64,000 bases of DNA from Hypholoma sublateritium FD-334 SS-4 (GCA_000827495.1 KN817562.1:135899-199898); one strand, 5' to 3'; counted from the stretch's first letter, positions 22,024 to 34,456 are shown. Notes: generated by a model not told the origin, from the sequence alone. Translations and numbers: made by a program.

Positions 22024-23542
22024 TAACTGACCGGGCGAAGAGACGAATCCACTGATCTTAGATATATCTTTTACTTTATTTCATCGCTCAGAACATTTAT
22101 TAGTAACGCAGAAGGGCGCGCGCCTATCGCCGCACTCCCACTACTCCCCGATGCACCGCCCGACGCCGCCACTGCGGGTTTCTCGCGTATTCCATTCCAT
22201 TCAACTGCATATTTATATTATATACACCTCCAATATCCTACGCAGTTACTATCGCTGCGCGCTTCGAGATACACAAGAGCGCTGCGATTTATCACACTGT
22301 TACATTTAGACGCTGGCAACGCACTGCCTCTTCGTTTAAAATATTGCTCTCATATTGCATTTCAGAAATATACTCTGCTACTTATTCTCTTTGTCTCTTT
22401 GTGCATTCCTGGAAATATTAACATGCAATTTAAAGTACACAACGTAATCATAGGAACGCTCTCGCACCCTTCATTTTTCATCTTTGAGGAGCCGGGCACC
22501 CTCTCCACTCAGCCGCGACGGCCTAGAGCACCGAGCGCGCTCTCCTCTGCGCGCTTCGTTTCATTTTGTTGACGCTCCGAGGCTCAAGTAGCCGCGTAGC
22601 CCCTCGCTAAACGCCCCGCTCTCCCGCTTCGCTATTTTTGAGTCAATGGGAGCATGAGGTCTGCTGTGCGCCGCACTCCGTTTTTTGACTTGTTCTTCGC
22701 TGTTCACGCTGTGGCGGTGCTGGGAGACCATCGGGCCGGGCGAGGCCTAGACCTTCGGAGATCACCGGAGGAGCTAGAATCATGTAGGATACGCGTCGTG
22801 TCGTAGCCATTGGGTTTTCCTGCTCGCACCCACCCGCCGCGGCTCCCTCCGAGCCATCTCCGAGTCCTGGACTGCATCAAACGCGCCTGCACGGTGCATC
22901 CGTGCATTACTTTGTCGTTCGCCCTGGCGAGTAAGACTGCGGTTTATGCCCTCTGACTGTCGCCGCTCCCGGACCAGGGACGCGCAGTACTCTGCATCGC
23001 AGAGGCTCGCACCATTCTCCCGGCTGGACGATCCTTATCCGCACTTAGCCCCCGCGCGGATGTTGTCAGCGAGGTACTTACAGTACAAAAGGTTGCTACT
23101 ACTCGGCGCCTCATCTTTCTTGACTTTGACGACGACGCTGCGGATGGAGATGGGCTACTTTAAGCTTCATATTTTGTATTTCACTGCATTTTCTGATGCT
23201 CACGCATTGTTCTCCTAGTAGGCAGAGCGCTCGCGAAGACGCGATAAGTAATTGAGTTGTGGCATTTAGAGTATGTGACAGTTCATTGTGAAACTATATT
23301 TGACGGGAGGCCTTTAGGCGGCTTTACATGACGACCATCCGCCCGACTTGACATTTCATTGTTCGCAGCAGTGTGAACTGATCAAGTACGCGGTTGCTCT
23401 TTACATACTATCACGTTAAGTATTAATACAATGCTATTGTAAAGCTCTTCTACTTGACAGGCACTGACAGGCTGCTCACTAGCTATAGGGCGAAGGTAAA
23501 TCCGCTTCATCTGGGATTCCGCTTCTTTCCTTGCATACCCCT
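22024..23542. other. Intergenic, nothing recognised
   Basis: It contains GC-rich patches. A GACGCTCCGAGG element near 22572 recurs at about 26833 with a similar upstream GCGC-TTCGTT context, so dispersed repeat sequence is likely. Confidence 0.4.
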
Positions 23543-25540
23543 ATGCCAACGTTTTCCAGACCCGCTCGTCAACCACATCTCTCCCAGTATACCTCAGAGT
23601 TCTTCAGCAACGCACACCGCCCCGTGATAAACGGAGGCATCTTTACGAGCGTAAACAACTCAACGAGTAAGCACAGCTGATACCGACCCACGAAATGCGC
23701 TGACGCCCTAGGCCCCCTGATCTCAGCTCAATTGGCGCAAAAGGACGGCTTCCAAATACTCCAGGAGCACGTCGCCCCGGCGGCGTTCCACAACTCCAAG
23801 CAGCGCGTCGACCCGCCCCGCTGCTACGCGCACACGCGGGAGGCCGTGCTCGAGGAGCTCTTCGACTGGATCGTGGGGAACGTGCCGCGTGAGGCGTGGG
23901 TCGCCTGGCTCAATGGCGCGGCGGGGGCGGGGAAGTCTGCGATCTGTCAATCCATGGCGGAAATGTGCATCCTGCGTGGCATCAAGGTAGCGAGTTTCTT
24001 CTTCTTTCGCACGGACGCCACGCGAAACGCGATCGACCCAGTCATTGCAACACTTGCGTATCAGATCATCCAGCTCCTCCCGGAGACGAAAGAGCTCATC
24101 ATTAGCTCCATTGAATCGCACCCGCTTATTTTCGAGCAGACATTCGCGACGCAGCTGGACTTGCTCATCGTCACGCCCATCCGCTGTCTGCGCGTATCTG
24201 ATCCGGGCTTGACGCTGCTACTCCTTGTAGATGGCGTCGACGAGTGCATTGGAAACAGCTCACAGACAGACCTCATCCACACATTCGGTAAACTGCTTCA
24301 GAACAGGGACCTCCCGCTCGCCGTCCTCTTTTGCAGCCGCCGCGAAAGCCAGATACAGATGGCGTTCAATGCGCGTGATATGGACGGCATCCTCAAGCAG
24401 GTGCCGCTGGACAATAACTACCAGGCGGAGGCAGACATTCGGCACTTCCTTGTCGAGCGCTTCAACGACATCAAGCTGACCCACCCGCAGCGCAAACGAC
24501 TCGACGCGGCGTGGCCCGCCGCGGAGCATATTCAGCAGATCGTCTCCAAGTCTTCGGGACAGTTTATTTACGCTGCTAGCGTGGTGAAATTCCTCGCTAT
24601 GCCGTCTTCGAATCCTTCAACGCAGCTGGACATCATCCGCGGACTACGTCCCGTCGGGCGCGCGACACCCTTCGCGGAGCTCGACGCACTATACCGCCAC
24701 ATATTCTCGCACGTGGAAGACATCGTGACTACGCTGCGTTTCCTTGCATACGCCATACTCGCTCCCGTTCACACCGTTCAAAAAATGTTGAATTTCTTCG
24801 ACATCACAGAAGATGACTGGGAGTGTATATTGGCACCACTGACGTCTGTCCTTACCTACGATATGTATTACGACCCAGACAAGATTATCTTTCACCACGC
24901 GTCTCTTCCTGACTTTTTGAAGGACAAGGAGCGATCCCAGGAGTACTGCATCTCTGAACAGGGTACTGAGCTGTCCATATTGTGGTTCAAAAATGCGGCC
25001 TGTGGTCGCTTTCAGCCCTTGTCAGAATGCAAGTTGCTATTTCACAGCGAAATGTCCGTTATTCGCTCATGGCTGACAGGTCTTTATTAGCCGAACAAAA
25101 CACCGACTTGGTCGAATTCATTGGCTGCGCAAAGGCCAGTCCTGATCTGCGTACTTTACTTCTGGACTACACACCCCTCCAAACCCCTTCAGCGTATGCC
25201 TGGGACATTTTCCCCTCAATTATCCTGAATGATATCCACCAAATGGTACGCACCCATTTCTTTATAATAATTTATATTCAACGCACCTCTCCCGTAGGAC
25301 TTTGGTGATGACGGTGAGGCCTACCGCATTGTGTCTGACCGCATTGTCCGATATGTGAAAAAAGAGTTCCCGAATTTGCTGCCACAGATCGCGCTGCAGT
25401 ATACCACGTTGACCGAAGAAGAAATGCTCCAGGTAGCGGACCAATCTACTCTGACGCAGTCATCAATACGGCAGATAGTCAGACGGTGGTCGTCAGCAAT
25501 GTTGGATTTCTGTAATAGCGCTGCATACCTTTTTTATTGA
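23543..25540 (+). CDS. Short NACHT NTPase (NLR-like), copy 2, intact, one GC-AG intron
   Basis: Exons 23543-23666, 23727-25028, 25091-25245 and 25298-25540 join in frame to 607 residues. Exons 1 and 3 have exactly the lengths of copy 1 (124 and 155 bases). The N-terminal exon contains FFSNAHRPVINGGIFTSV. Exon 2 has Walker A NGAAGAGKSA, FFFFRTDATRN, Walker B LLLLVDGVDEC and HASLPDFLKDKERSQEYC. The second intron starts GCAAGT where copy 1 has GTAAGT. That is a recognised minor donor and keeps frame. The tail is about 40 residues longer than in copy 1, Gln/Thr-rich, and has no repeats. Its role is presumed like copy 1, an ATP-driven switch in self/non-self recognition or defence. It is the best-preserved of the three copies. 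Confidence 0.88.
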
Positions 25541-27647
25541 GAATGTACTACTTACTTGGTATTCATGGCCGCCGTAAGCCCGGGTCCAATATAGGACTAT
25601 ACAGGACTACACAGGACTACGTACTTCTGCAGAATTTGATACATACTAATTCATGGTAATTCAGCGCGTTCCACCTGGCCTCTCAGTGCAGTGTGGGCAT
25701 CCTGCGTGTCCACTGCACGCTCGTATGTACACGCCCATCGGGCGTCGCTCCGTCCGCCCCGGACCGCCGTCCCATTTCACACACCGCCGCACCGAATCCG
25801 GCGTTCAGCCGGATAAGTAGAATCGCGTGCAGCGCCTCCCCTCACTCCCCCACTGAAGTTCAATTCGGGCGTTCTGGTGGATTTTCGGTCGATTACTGAC
25901 TTGGAGTGGGTGGCGTCGTCGTCATGTGACCGTGGTAGACATGATTGTTCAGTAACCTCCCGGGAGTTACCGTAACGTAGACCTAAACCACCGTGACCGT
26001 CCCCCGAGCCAGAAAAAACGACCCGGCTGTCTCCATTATGCGTGCCCCGACGCGAGCCCCGCGATTCAGACGCCCTCCCCGCCAGCCGCGCTGCTGCCCG
26101 CGCGCGAATCTGTTCTGAATCCCTCTCCTGTCCCCTGTGGGCCCCACCAACGCGCAGCACAAAACGCCACCCCTCCGGAACGCCGCCCGCCTACGTGCAC
26201 GCCCGCCGCGCATTTCCACCAACGCACCCCATCTCCCCTCGCACCATCCGGCGGCGACTACGACGAGGACTCGTCCTGCGGCGAACGGTACCCAATGCCC
26301 CACGGCGCAGAGAAATTTCGTGACCTGCGCGTCCAGCTCGATGGGATGCCTCGGGCGCGAGGAAGCCGTGCGGACTACGGCCTGCGTGACTCTAGGGTAT
26401 AATACCCGGGGATGTGTGGAAGCCGACTGACCTGACGCGGGCATGTGCACGCGGGGGAGGAGGCGCGCCCAAGCGAGGGAGGGCGGTGAGGCAGGAGGTG
26501 GGGTGCGTATATGCGCAAGGTGGGCGTACGGACAAACGGCGGGGATGGGAGGGCGCATATGCATGGCGAGAGTGGAAATACCGGCGGTGTATCGCGCGCT
26601 GGAATTGGCCCCGCACGGCATACGATGTGCTTCCAGTCTCAACCATCTTACACGCGCCGCGCACCCTTTTCACACCTCCGCAGCGGCTGACGTTACCAAA
26701 TACGCACTCGCTTCGCACGTCGTCTGCGCGCTTCGTTCACGAGGTACCGATTGGGCGCGTTCGCGCTGCACGGCGCATCTCGCACTCTCGACGGAGCGCC
26801 CCCCGCCCGCGTCCTCGCGCTTCCTTTCGTCGACGCTCCGAGGTATTGAAGGACCCCACATTCCTGGACACCATATATGCTTTCTGATGGACTATCTTAG
26901 GCTGCTCAGTACCTCGCTGTCTCTCCCGTTGGCATAGCGCCCTCCTGGTCTTCTGATGTCCCGGTTCTGTTCAATCCTACTGTTTTAATCGCACTCCTCG
27001 ATTTTTGGGTCTCATCTTGCTCGCTGTACGAAACGCTGCCTCTTCCTCTCGCCTAACGGAGTAGGGTGATATCGTTCTGGGAGTGTGACTTTCAGCGTGA
27101 TTTCTCTGATATGCACTGTACGAATATCCTCGACTCTCGCCTCTCGCTGCCTAAGAATGTTGATGCTCCTCTGTATGCTATATGCGCTTTTCCGGGCTTT
27201 CCGGGCCAGTCTCGAAATCACCGTCTACGACTAAGGGCGCTCCGGCTATTTTCTTTGATTTTCCTGGTGGCAGCGACTGATCTTATGTCTGCTGGATGAA
27301 ATTTTCGTGTCCCTTTACCTTGCGTATACTCCGAAAAGGCCGCCTGGTACTACGCGCTGTGTAGAGGATCCGACAAAAGAGGACGTATCATCTAATTGTA
27401 TCGCGTTGGTGCGCTACAACGGCCGTCTTCTACTCCTCCCGCTTCCAGGCTCCACCCCCGGATTGCGATCCGGTATCGCTTTGGATGTGGCGTCGTAAAT
27501 ACCCCCAGTGAGGCGCACATTCTTTACCGGTGAGCTTCAACCTCGGTTCAGATAGAGATCTTCGGGGCTAATGTTATGTACATAGTATGGAGCGCGATAT
27601 CTATCATAAGCCGCGCAGCAGGTACATGTATTCCCCGCCACGGCACG
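25541..27647. other. GC-rich intergenic stretch without a supportable gene
   Basis: Overlapping frames occur on both strands at 25.8-26.9 kb, without domains or splice logic. It is compositionally like 15.8-17.7 kb and shares the GACGCTCCGAGG element with 22.57 kb, so decayed repeats are likely. Confidence 0.45.
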
Positions 27648-28189
27648 CTAGCTAATGATCAATGTAATGTTATCGATCTCCACAAACGGCTCGGGTCCAA
27701 GCTACCCCACCGCACTCAGTCCACACGCTCCTAAGAATAAAAAACACAACTCACCCCGATGAGCGCGACATGGAACACGGCGAGCTGCGCCGGGCCCGCA
27801 GGGAGCGTCGCGGGGAGCTCCAGCGTGAAGTTCTGGAGCGGCCCAAACGGCGGGCTCGTCTGGAACTGCGGGTCCCACGGGCCGTTGAACAGGATCGTCC
27901 CGAGCGCGTCGCCGGGCGGATTGTGGCACGGGCCGCCGCACGGGTTCACGGCGATGACGAGCGCGACCTCGATGGACACTGGGCTGAGCGAGTCCTGCGC
28001 GGGCCTCGGGTGAGTTCGCGCGTGCGTGGGGGTGAGGGAGATGTGACGTACGGGGCGCTCGATCTCGACTGTTATGGTGGAGCCTGCGGCGGCAGTCGTT
28101 CCGTTGGCGGGGAACCCGATTTCGATGGCTTGCGCCGACGCGTAGCCCACGAGCAAAGTGGCGAGCATACCGAAGAGTGCGAGCCGCAT
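27648..28189 (-). CDS. Secreted 143-residue protein A
   Basis: Exons 28189-28052, 27994-27755 and 27701-27648 (138, 240 and 54 bases, phase 0) encode 143 residues. The first 19-20 form a signal peptide (MRLALFGMLATLLVGYASAQ). The mature part starts with GFPANGTTAAAGSTITVEIE, the strand-turn pattern of secreted Ig-like (Kre9/KNH-like) domains. A Cys pair (CGGPC) and LPATLPAGPAQLAVFHVAL follow. No transmembrane or GPI signal is seen at the C-terminus. The paralogue at 33773-34310 has the same exon lengths. Function is unknown. A small cell-wall or extracellular beta-sandwich protein is the most reasonable reading. Confidence 0.82.
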
Positions 28190-28894
28190 TTCTTGATGTC
28201 AGTTAGGTGGGTGGATATTTGGACTCTGGTTGGGGCTTCGAGCTTCGAGGCTCGCCTTCGTATTTTTATATCGAAGTAAGGTGGATGATAATCACACCTA
28301 ATTTTAGCGGAATGCCCATGGCGGATACTGCCAGACTAGGAAAGCAAGAATAGCACGCTGTCCATCATATCGTCTCAGTAAGAACGATGCTGATGCCACC
28401 TTCGGGAAGAAATAGAAAGAATGGAAGCCAGCAGATCCACTGCCAATAGTAAATCAACCCGCTCTACGCAGACCATCTACTCCATAATATCAGACGACCT
28501 ATTTATTCCGCTTTAGATATATATCAAAGTCTGTGCAGAAAGGAATTGAATCGATCGCACCTGGTGATTGTTTCGATATTTTTGACAGTCCATGACTCGG
28601 ACGAACTTGGGCACGAGTTTGGCGCAAGTAGCAACTTATATAAGATATGTCAGACTTAATATGATTATATAGTGCCTTTGAACGCTCCAGAAAAATGCTG
28701 CTCAAGGAGAGTGAATGATAAGATAAGTACTTACTGTACTGCCTGTGGCGTACTTATTCATGTTTGCCGGGGTTCCGGAGTGGCTCCCGTTGCTTACCAA
28801 ATGAGTCCCACGGGGTGCTTGCAGCTTGCAAAACGGTGCCACTCAACCGCCACTGGAACGCGGCTGCTACAAGTTGTTTCTCTTAACCTTTATA
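28190..28894. other. Intergenic, nothing recognised
   Basis: It contains the promoter region of secreted protein A (minus) and of the coiled-coil gene (plus). No domain-bearing frame is seen. Confidence 0.45.
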
Positions 28895-29507
28895 ATGACA
28901 CCACCCGTTATTGCCCAAGTCTCGCTCAGCGCAGATTCCTTACGCGTCGTTAATCAGCCGCCACCACCTTCGAACCCCCCCACGCTGCGGGATGTTACAC
29001 GCGGCCTCCACTTGGCAGCAGAGCTTTTGACCCAGCACAGTGAGCCACGGTTTCCTGTTACTTTGCAGTATACTCACTTTCATCGTTGTAGAGTATTCGG
29101 GCGGGGAAGGCGACGTGGGCGACAATGATGTGATCCAAGGACACATCTACAGCACGAAATTGATCAATGCCTTGGAATTTGGTATGTAGTTTATCCAAAA
29201 AAAACTCTCGATGATGACTGATGCTCTGCTAACGAGTTTAGAGCGCGCTCAACCCGTATGGGTGGCAGATTTTACGGGCACCATTTTGGCTCACATGGAA
29301 AAACTTCTCGCCCCCATCAAGGCCGACATAAGCACTATTAAAAACGACATCGTAAATATCGAGAACGACATCGGGGAAATCAAGAACGTCCTTTATGCCA
29401 TGAAGTACAACATCCAGGCCAAGAAAGTTGACATCGAGGACATAAAGGATAAAGCTCATGATATAGACAAGATTGGAGAAGCCAGGATTAACTCAAGACA
29501 CTTGTAG
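28895..29507 (+). CDS. Coiled-coil protein, spliced, possibly incomplete
   Basis: ATG at 28895 (MTPPVIAQVSL) opens a first segment with Pro-rich QPPPPSNPPTLRDVTRGL. A second segment at about 29092-29178 (GEGDVGDNDVIQGHIYSTKL) joins through a GTATGT donor at about 29180 to the segment from about 29242 (AQPVWVADFTGTILAHMEK). That segment continues as a long heptad series with repeated Lys, Asp and Ile (IKADISTIKNDIVNIENDIGEIK), a predicted parallel coiled coil. The junction near 29068-29092 would need a 24-base intron, so the exon edge there is unresolved. The frame stops at 29507, and a 3' continuation after 29760 is possible but unproven. From memory, similar Agaricomycete proteins of unknown function exist with the same order: Pro-rich, FTGTILAH, coiled coil. 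It may be a decaying copy. Confidence 0.5.
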
Positions 29508-30592
29508 GATTTGGAATTGCTTGTGAACGACAAATTTATTCTTCCTCGCAGCATGCAGCGTAACCCGGAAGACGTCCTTACAAAGTGTATTATCTATTAA
29601 TCTGCCCATAAGCTTCTGTTGGCTTGCAAAAATCAATGGTCTTGTTATACTTAGTCCTAAGGGCCGCCTGGCATTTGACTCACGAGATGGCATGCGCGGT
29701 GTCCAAGTGATATCCTTCCTGAGATAAGTTTGGACGACAACAACCAGCTCGACATGGATATTCAGCGCTCTGACTCAAAGTGACTTGCCTTTGACTTGCC
29801 TGTTTAGAAACCGTAACGATTGGTCCCGCGGCGTGGAACTCCGCATGACGATCAGGACGTCGACGTGTCGTTGCTTACACTCATTCCGTTGTCCAGATTT
29901 CGCGGTAAGTAAAGCATGTGTTCCATCCATATCCTTTCTGACTCCCTCTGCCACTCAAAGTGTTGCCTGATCCTGCCGAAGCATAGCGAGCAGTAGAAAA
30001 CAGACTCATTGATTCGCAAACAGTGGCTGGCGGAGGATCCGCTGCTGACGGTATAGCATACACGTCCTTTGAAAGGCTTCCTCAGGTAAGTATACTCTTG
30101 TTTGATATTCAGCGCTTCCCGCGCATTTTGTATGGCGCCGCTAGCTACTTACCTGTTCATATGGAAATTTATTCCTCGCAGGGGCGGATTACGTTCAGGA
30201 AGCGATATCCTAGCAGCTACAGTTGGTTGACGCGTCGATGTCGTCGCGAACGCGCCATGGCACAATGATATCGTTTAGTAGCTCGGCCTGCAATTACATA
30301 GTCACATGCGACGAACACAAGAAACGCGCATGCAGCAAGACGCAGCAGTGAGCACACATGTTCACGCGTACGGTTTACTTTAATTACATTCGACCGGGAG
30401 ACATATTACTGCTGTAGGGTTAAGTCATTTCGCCAGCGCAAGGGAAATAATATCTAAGTGCTTATCAGAAGCACCTAGACTTCAAATAGCCTATGGGCGA
30501 GGCGTTCAAATAGACGTGCATATATTTATATAAAGTAAAGAGTAAATATAAATAGCGGAATACGTTAGAGTAAATCGCATCAGCGACACGAC
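29508..30592. other. Intergenic, possible 3' remains of the coiled-coil gene
   Basis: Short frames at 29785-29970 and 30023-30268 could be degenerate exons, but I cannot join them convincingly. Nothing else is seen. Confidence 0.35.
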
Positions 30593-32773
30593 CTAGCCTT
30601 TGAACCAAGCTTTCAGCCGAGCGCGTTTCGATGGTTTCTTGGGCTGAGATACCTCCGAGTCAGAGCGCACCTGTAATGCTGATTCCATACGTAACTTCAT
30701 GCTGTTATCGAAATGTGCATTTGATGACGACGGTTGTACTGTGTTCATGGTTTCCGGAGCGAGCGGCGTTGTCAACGCCGCCTCTGGATTCTCCTCGGTG
30801 TTATGTTCAACCGACAGTGAAGATATCTTCAGTTCTTCCAATCTGTCCGCCGAGGGTTCCATATCTTTATCTGTTGGGCGCAACTGTGCCTGTTCTAGCT
30901 CGATCTCTTCTAAGACCTTCGAGATATCGTGCTCGAGCGTCAAAAAGTGGAGCATGTCCGGGAATTCTGCCTTGACGTAACGGACAATTGTATTGAACAT
31001 CTCGTCATAGAATTTTCCTCCGTCGCCAAAGTCCTATATCATTCAGATACAGTGGATAAACTCAAAGGTAGGGAACGGTGTCACAAAGAACATACCATTC
31101 GATGAAGAACAGTCAGAAAGTCTTTGGGATAGAAATTCCAACTAAACGCTGATCGGTGTTGCACTGGTTTATATGTGGCCAAACTTGCAAACAAGTCGGG
31201 GCTGGCCTCGGCATGTGGAAGCAAGTCAAGAATGTCTGAATTTTGCTCCGCTGACGCAAAATCATAATAAACAGGAGCAAATCACGTTAATGAGAATGCA
31301 TACGCACATTGTTCACGGTCTTTGAACAGACCACATGATAATTTTTGAAGCCAAAAAATGCATAACGGAGTTGGAAACGAACTGATACAGCACTCTTGCG
31401 AGCGCGCTTTGTCGCGAAGAAAGTCAGGAAGCGAAGCATGCCGGAAAGTGATGTCATTCCCATCCACGTTACAGAAGAGAACAGATACAAGAGGCGCCAA
31501 GAGACTGTGTATGTCGTCCTCAGGTATTTCAAAACATATGCTGTTCCCGATAACGAAGCTCGGCCAAAAATACGGTATGCCAGTAGATTAAGAATAGTTG
31601 GGAGGTCGGTTACTTGTGAAAAAATATGTCGATACAGGGCGTCTAGTTGGGCAAATGGTGTTACCCGACCGGTCGGACGTAGCCCGCGAACAATATCCAG
31701 CTGTGTGGATGGATTGGAAGTTGGAATAGAAAGGAATTTGATCACGACAGATGCGTAGATAAACTGACCCGAGGATTTGATGATGATTTCTTCAACATGT
31801 TCGACGGATGGCCAATCCCGGGGTAGACGGTTGTTGAATGGATGTGTGCGCTTTATATCGTCGAAACTGTCATTTAGGAACAGTCGTATATCTTCGTCAG
31901 GTCGGTAGTTGTCGTCTAACGGTAACTGAGTGAGCATATTGTTCAATTCTCTGGAATTAAACGCCATTAAGATATGATTCTCGCGACGACTCCCAAAGAG
32001 AACGATAAAGGGAGAGTTCCTTGTCCGAAGAAGTCTGGCAATGGTGCGTACGAGATTCATTTGATTTTGGTCCCCGGAGCACTCATCTAGCCCGTCGATG
32101 ATAAGAAGAAGCTTCCAATTTGAACCCGGAGATTGAAGGCGGAGAAGTGGCTCGATGATTAGCACGTTTAGTTGCATCTCCAATGACTGCTCGAAGATCA
32201 GGGGGTTTGACTCAATTGCTTGGGTAATGATGTCCTTCGTTTGTGGTATAAGCTGGATGATCTGATAGGCGATTGTTGGAACAAGGGAATCAACCGTGTT
32301 CCTCGTAGCATCGGTACGGAAGAAGAAGAAACTCGCCACCAAGATGCCGTGTGCGATGCACATTTCCGCAATGGACTGGCATATCGCAGATTTTCCTGCC
32401 CCAGCAGCGCCATTAAGCCACGCAATCGATGCCGTGCGGATGGCGTTCCCCACAATCCATTCGAATAGCTCTTGCAGCACGGCCTGCCGGGTGTTCTCGT
32501 GACAACGGGGGGGATCAAGGCGCTGCTTTGAGTTATGAAATGCAGGCGCTGCAACGTGCTCCTGTAAAATCTGAAAACCACTCTTTTCCGCTGGAAAAGA
32601 TACAGTCAATTCCTCTGCATACGGTGTTGAATTCTGGCAAATTATCACATACTTTTTGCGCTTCCAACACTCGTAAAACTGCCTCCGTATATGACGGTAT
32701 GGTCCGCATTTCCGAAGAGCCCCCCGCTGTACTGTTGTTGTTGAACCATCGCGGGACGCAGCTGGTCCGCCAT
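30593..32773 (-). pseudogene. Short NACHT NTPase (NLR-like), copy 3, one frameshift
   Basis: Exons 32773-32653, 32590-31308, 31250-31096 and 31033-30593 repeat the structure of copies 1 and 2, and exon 3 is again 155 bases. The N-terminus has LFGNADHTVIYGGSFTSV. Exon 2 has Walker A NGAAGAGKSA, FFFFRTDATRN and Walker B LLLIIDGLDEC. Exon 2 is 1283 bases, which is not a multiple of three plus the shared phase. The frame slips by one base near 31545-31570, after LLAYRIFG, and the expected PEDDIHSLLAPL and HASLPDFLRDK appear in the next frame. The tail (exon 4) is the longest of the three, about 146 residues, acidic then basic at the end. Either the gene is inactivated with NACHT intact and the tail lost, or this is a base-call error. 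Confidence 0.85.
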
Positions 32774-33772
32774 TGCCAGCACGAAGGCAGATGTCAGTGC
32801 TGACGACAAGAGGGGAGTCAATAGCTCAATCTCGTGCCTGTGTCACACGGTCTGTGCACCGCTGCCAAGCTGAGCTATAAATATCACGGCGCTGCCCAAC
32901 GCCCGGCGTCTCTGAAAGCGATCCTCTCTTTCTGAAAGATTTTACAAAAAGTGCACCAACTGTAATTAATAAGATCACTTGTGTCCTCTCAACAGTCTCT
33001 GACTCCTGACTCCTAACTGACATGTAATTTGGTACAACAATTATTAGTAATTACTCCACAAAAAAAAGGCATAACGAAATGAGGTGACCCTCATTGAGGT
33101 CCAAGTAATTGAAGTAATTTAAGTCTAAGGTGATTAGAATTTTATGAATGCGGTAGAGCTTGCATAGGTGCTCACCGGTGCTCACCAAATTTAGGTAGAA
33201 TGTCGCATGGACTCTACGAGAAAAACAAGCCGCTGACGGCATGATTTCGGCACAAAGTTGCCGTTCGGCAATTGCCTTGATGGCACCACCTTCCATTACA
33301 ATGGCATGGTCATCGAACAGCAAATCTCCTTGGAATCTCCCTTCTTTGAGGAGAATGGGTGCCTAATATTTGAGCCTTGTGTTTTGGTACCTGCTAAATG
33401 TGTACAACTGTATCTGGAGCCTCTTCATCAAAAGGCCAGCTCGGTGTAAGTATCCCGTGTGCCAGTACTTATCAAAGCAGAGCTGACAGCGGGAGCAGCA
33501 TCTGACCATCGGCCTTCCGTTCTAAAGTAGCCTTACATCCGTGAAATGCAGCGATGTCATTTTTCGATGAGTCGGGGATCATTAGCCGCGGGGTTTTCAG
33601 TGTATATTATTCTTGTTCCAATGACTATAATTAGCGGATTACATTTTTCGGTCAAAATGATAAGCATCCTATACTCGAGGTGCACATAAAAATCAGCATG
33701 AATTGAAAAGCCTCTCAACAGAAAGTCCCAATTTATCTTTCCCCCCTTTCATATTCACCTGGTAACAGCACA
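32774..33772. other. Divergent promoter region between NACHT copy 3 and secreted protein B
   Basis: No supportable gene. A short frame at 33258-33449 has no family resemblance. Confidence 0.45.
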
Positions 33773-34310
33773 ATGGGATTTGCGCTCTGCACTCTGATTT
33801 CGACATTTTGCGTTGGCCTTGCGGCGGCCCAGGGTGTTGGTATTGTTTCTCCCCCGGACGGGTCAGCCGTCACCGCGGGCTCAAATATTACAGTGGAGGT
33901 CGATCGCCCAGTACGTCGACTATAGTATCTAGTCCACACCCACATGAACACCCTCATAATTTTACAGGGATCGCTGTCCCCATCTATTGAGGTCGCTGTT
34001 GTAATAGCCATCAATTCTTGCAACAACATGCCATGTTCGCCGCCTGGCGATGCTCTGGGGTCCATCCTTTTCAACGGACCTTTCAATCCGCAATTTGAAA
34101 ATCTCCCGCCGCTCTTTGTGCAGCATGAAAACTATACGGTAACAGTACCCGCATCACTCCCCGCAGGCCCTGCCCAACTTTCCGTTTTTCATGTTGCGTT
34201 GGTTGGCGTGAGTTGTTTTTGTTTTCTAGTGAATCTATATTCAATATCCATATTAGGCTGGACCCGAACCACTCGTAGAAATTAAAAATGTTACACTGGT
34301 TGTTGGCTGA
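33773..34310 (+). CDS. Secreted 143-residue protein B, paralogue of A
   Basis: Exons 33773-33910, 33968-34207 and 34257-34310 have exactly the lengths of protein A (138, 240 and 54 bases) and give 143 residues. The signal peptide is MGFALCTLISTFCVGLAAAQ. The mature start VSPPDGSAVTAGSNITVEVD has the Ig-like PxxG...AG pattern. CNNMPC replaces the CGGPC of A. LPAGPAQLSVFHVALVG and the final GPEPLVEIKNVTLVVG are conserved. Several N-glycosylation sites (NIT, NYT, NVT) are present. Identical gene structure with diverged sequence shows an old duplication kept under selection. It lies tail to tail with the peroxidase gene (147 bp apart). Function is unknown. Confidence 0.85.
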
Positions 34311-34456
34311 TAGTCGGAGTGTATCATCTATGCCAAAGATAATCGCAGTACATGCTTTATTGCAAACTTCAAGGAACATTGTATGAGTGCGTACGAATTA
34401 TAAACAAAAGCAAATCAAAGAGCGTAGATAGCAGGAGTGGCTGTCTACAACAAATG

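Noticed and set aside
29069..29092. 24-base intron in the coiled-coil gene
   Set aside because: It is too short for spliceosomal removal by comparison with all other introns here (about 41 bases or more), so I left the junction unresolved.
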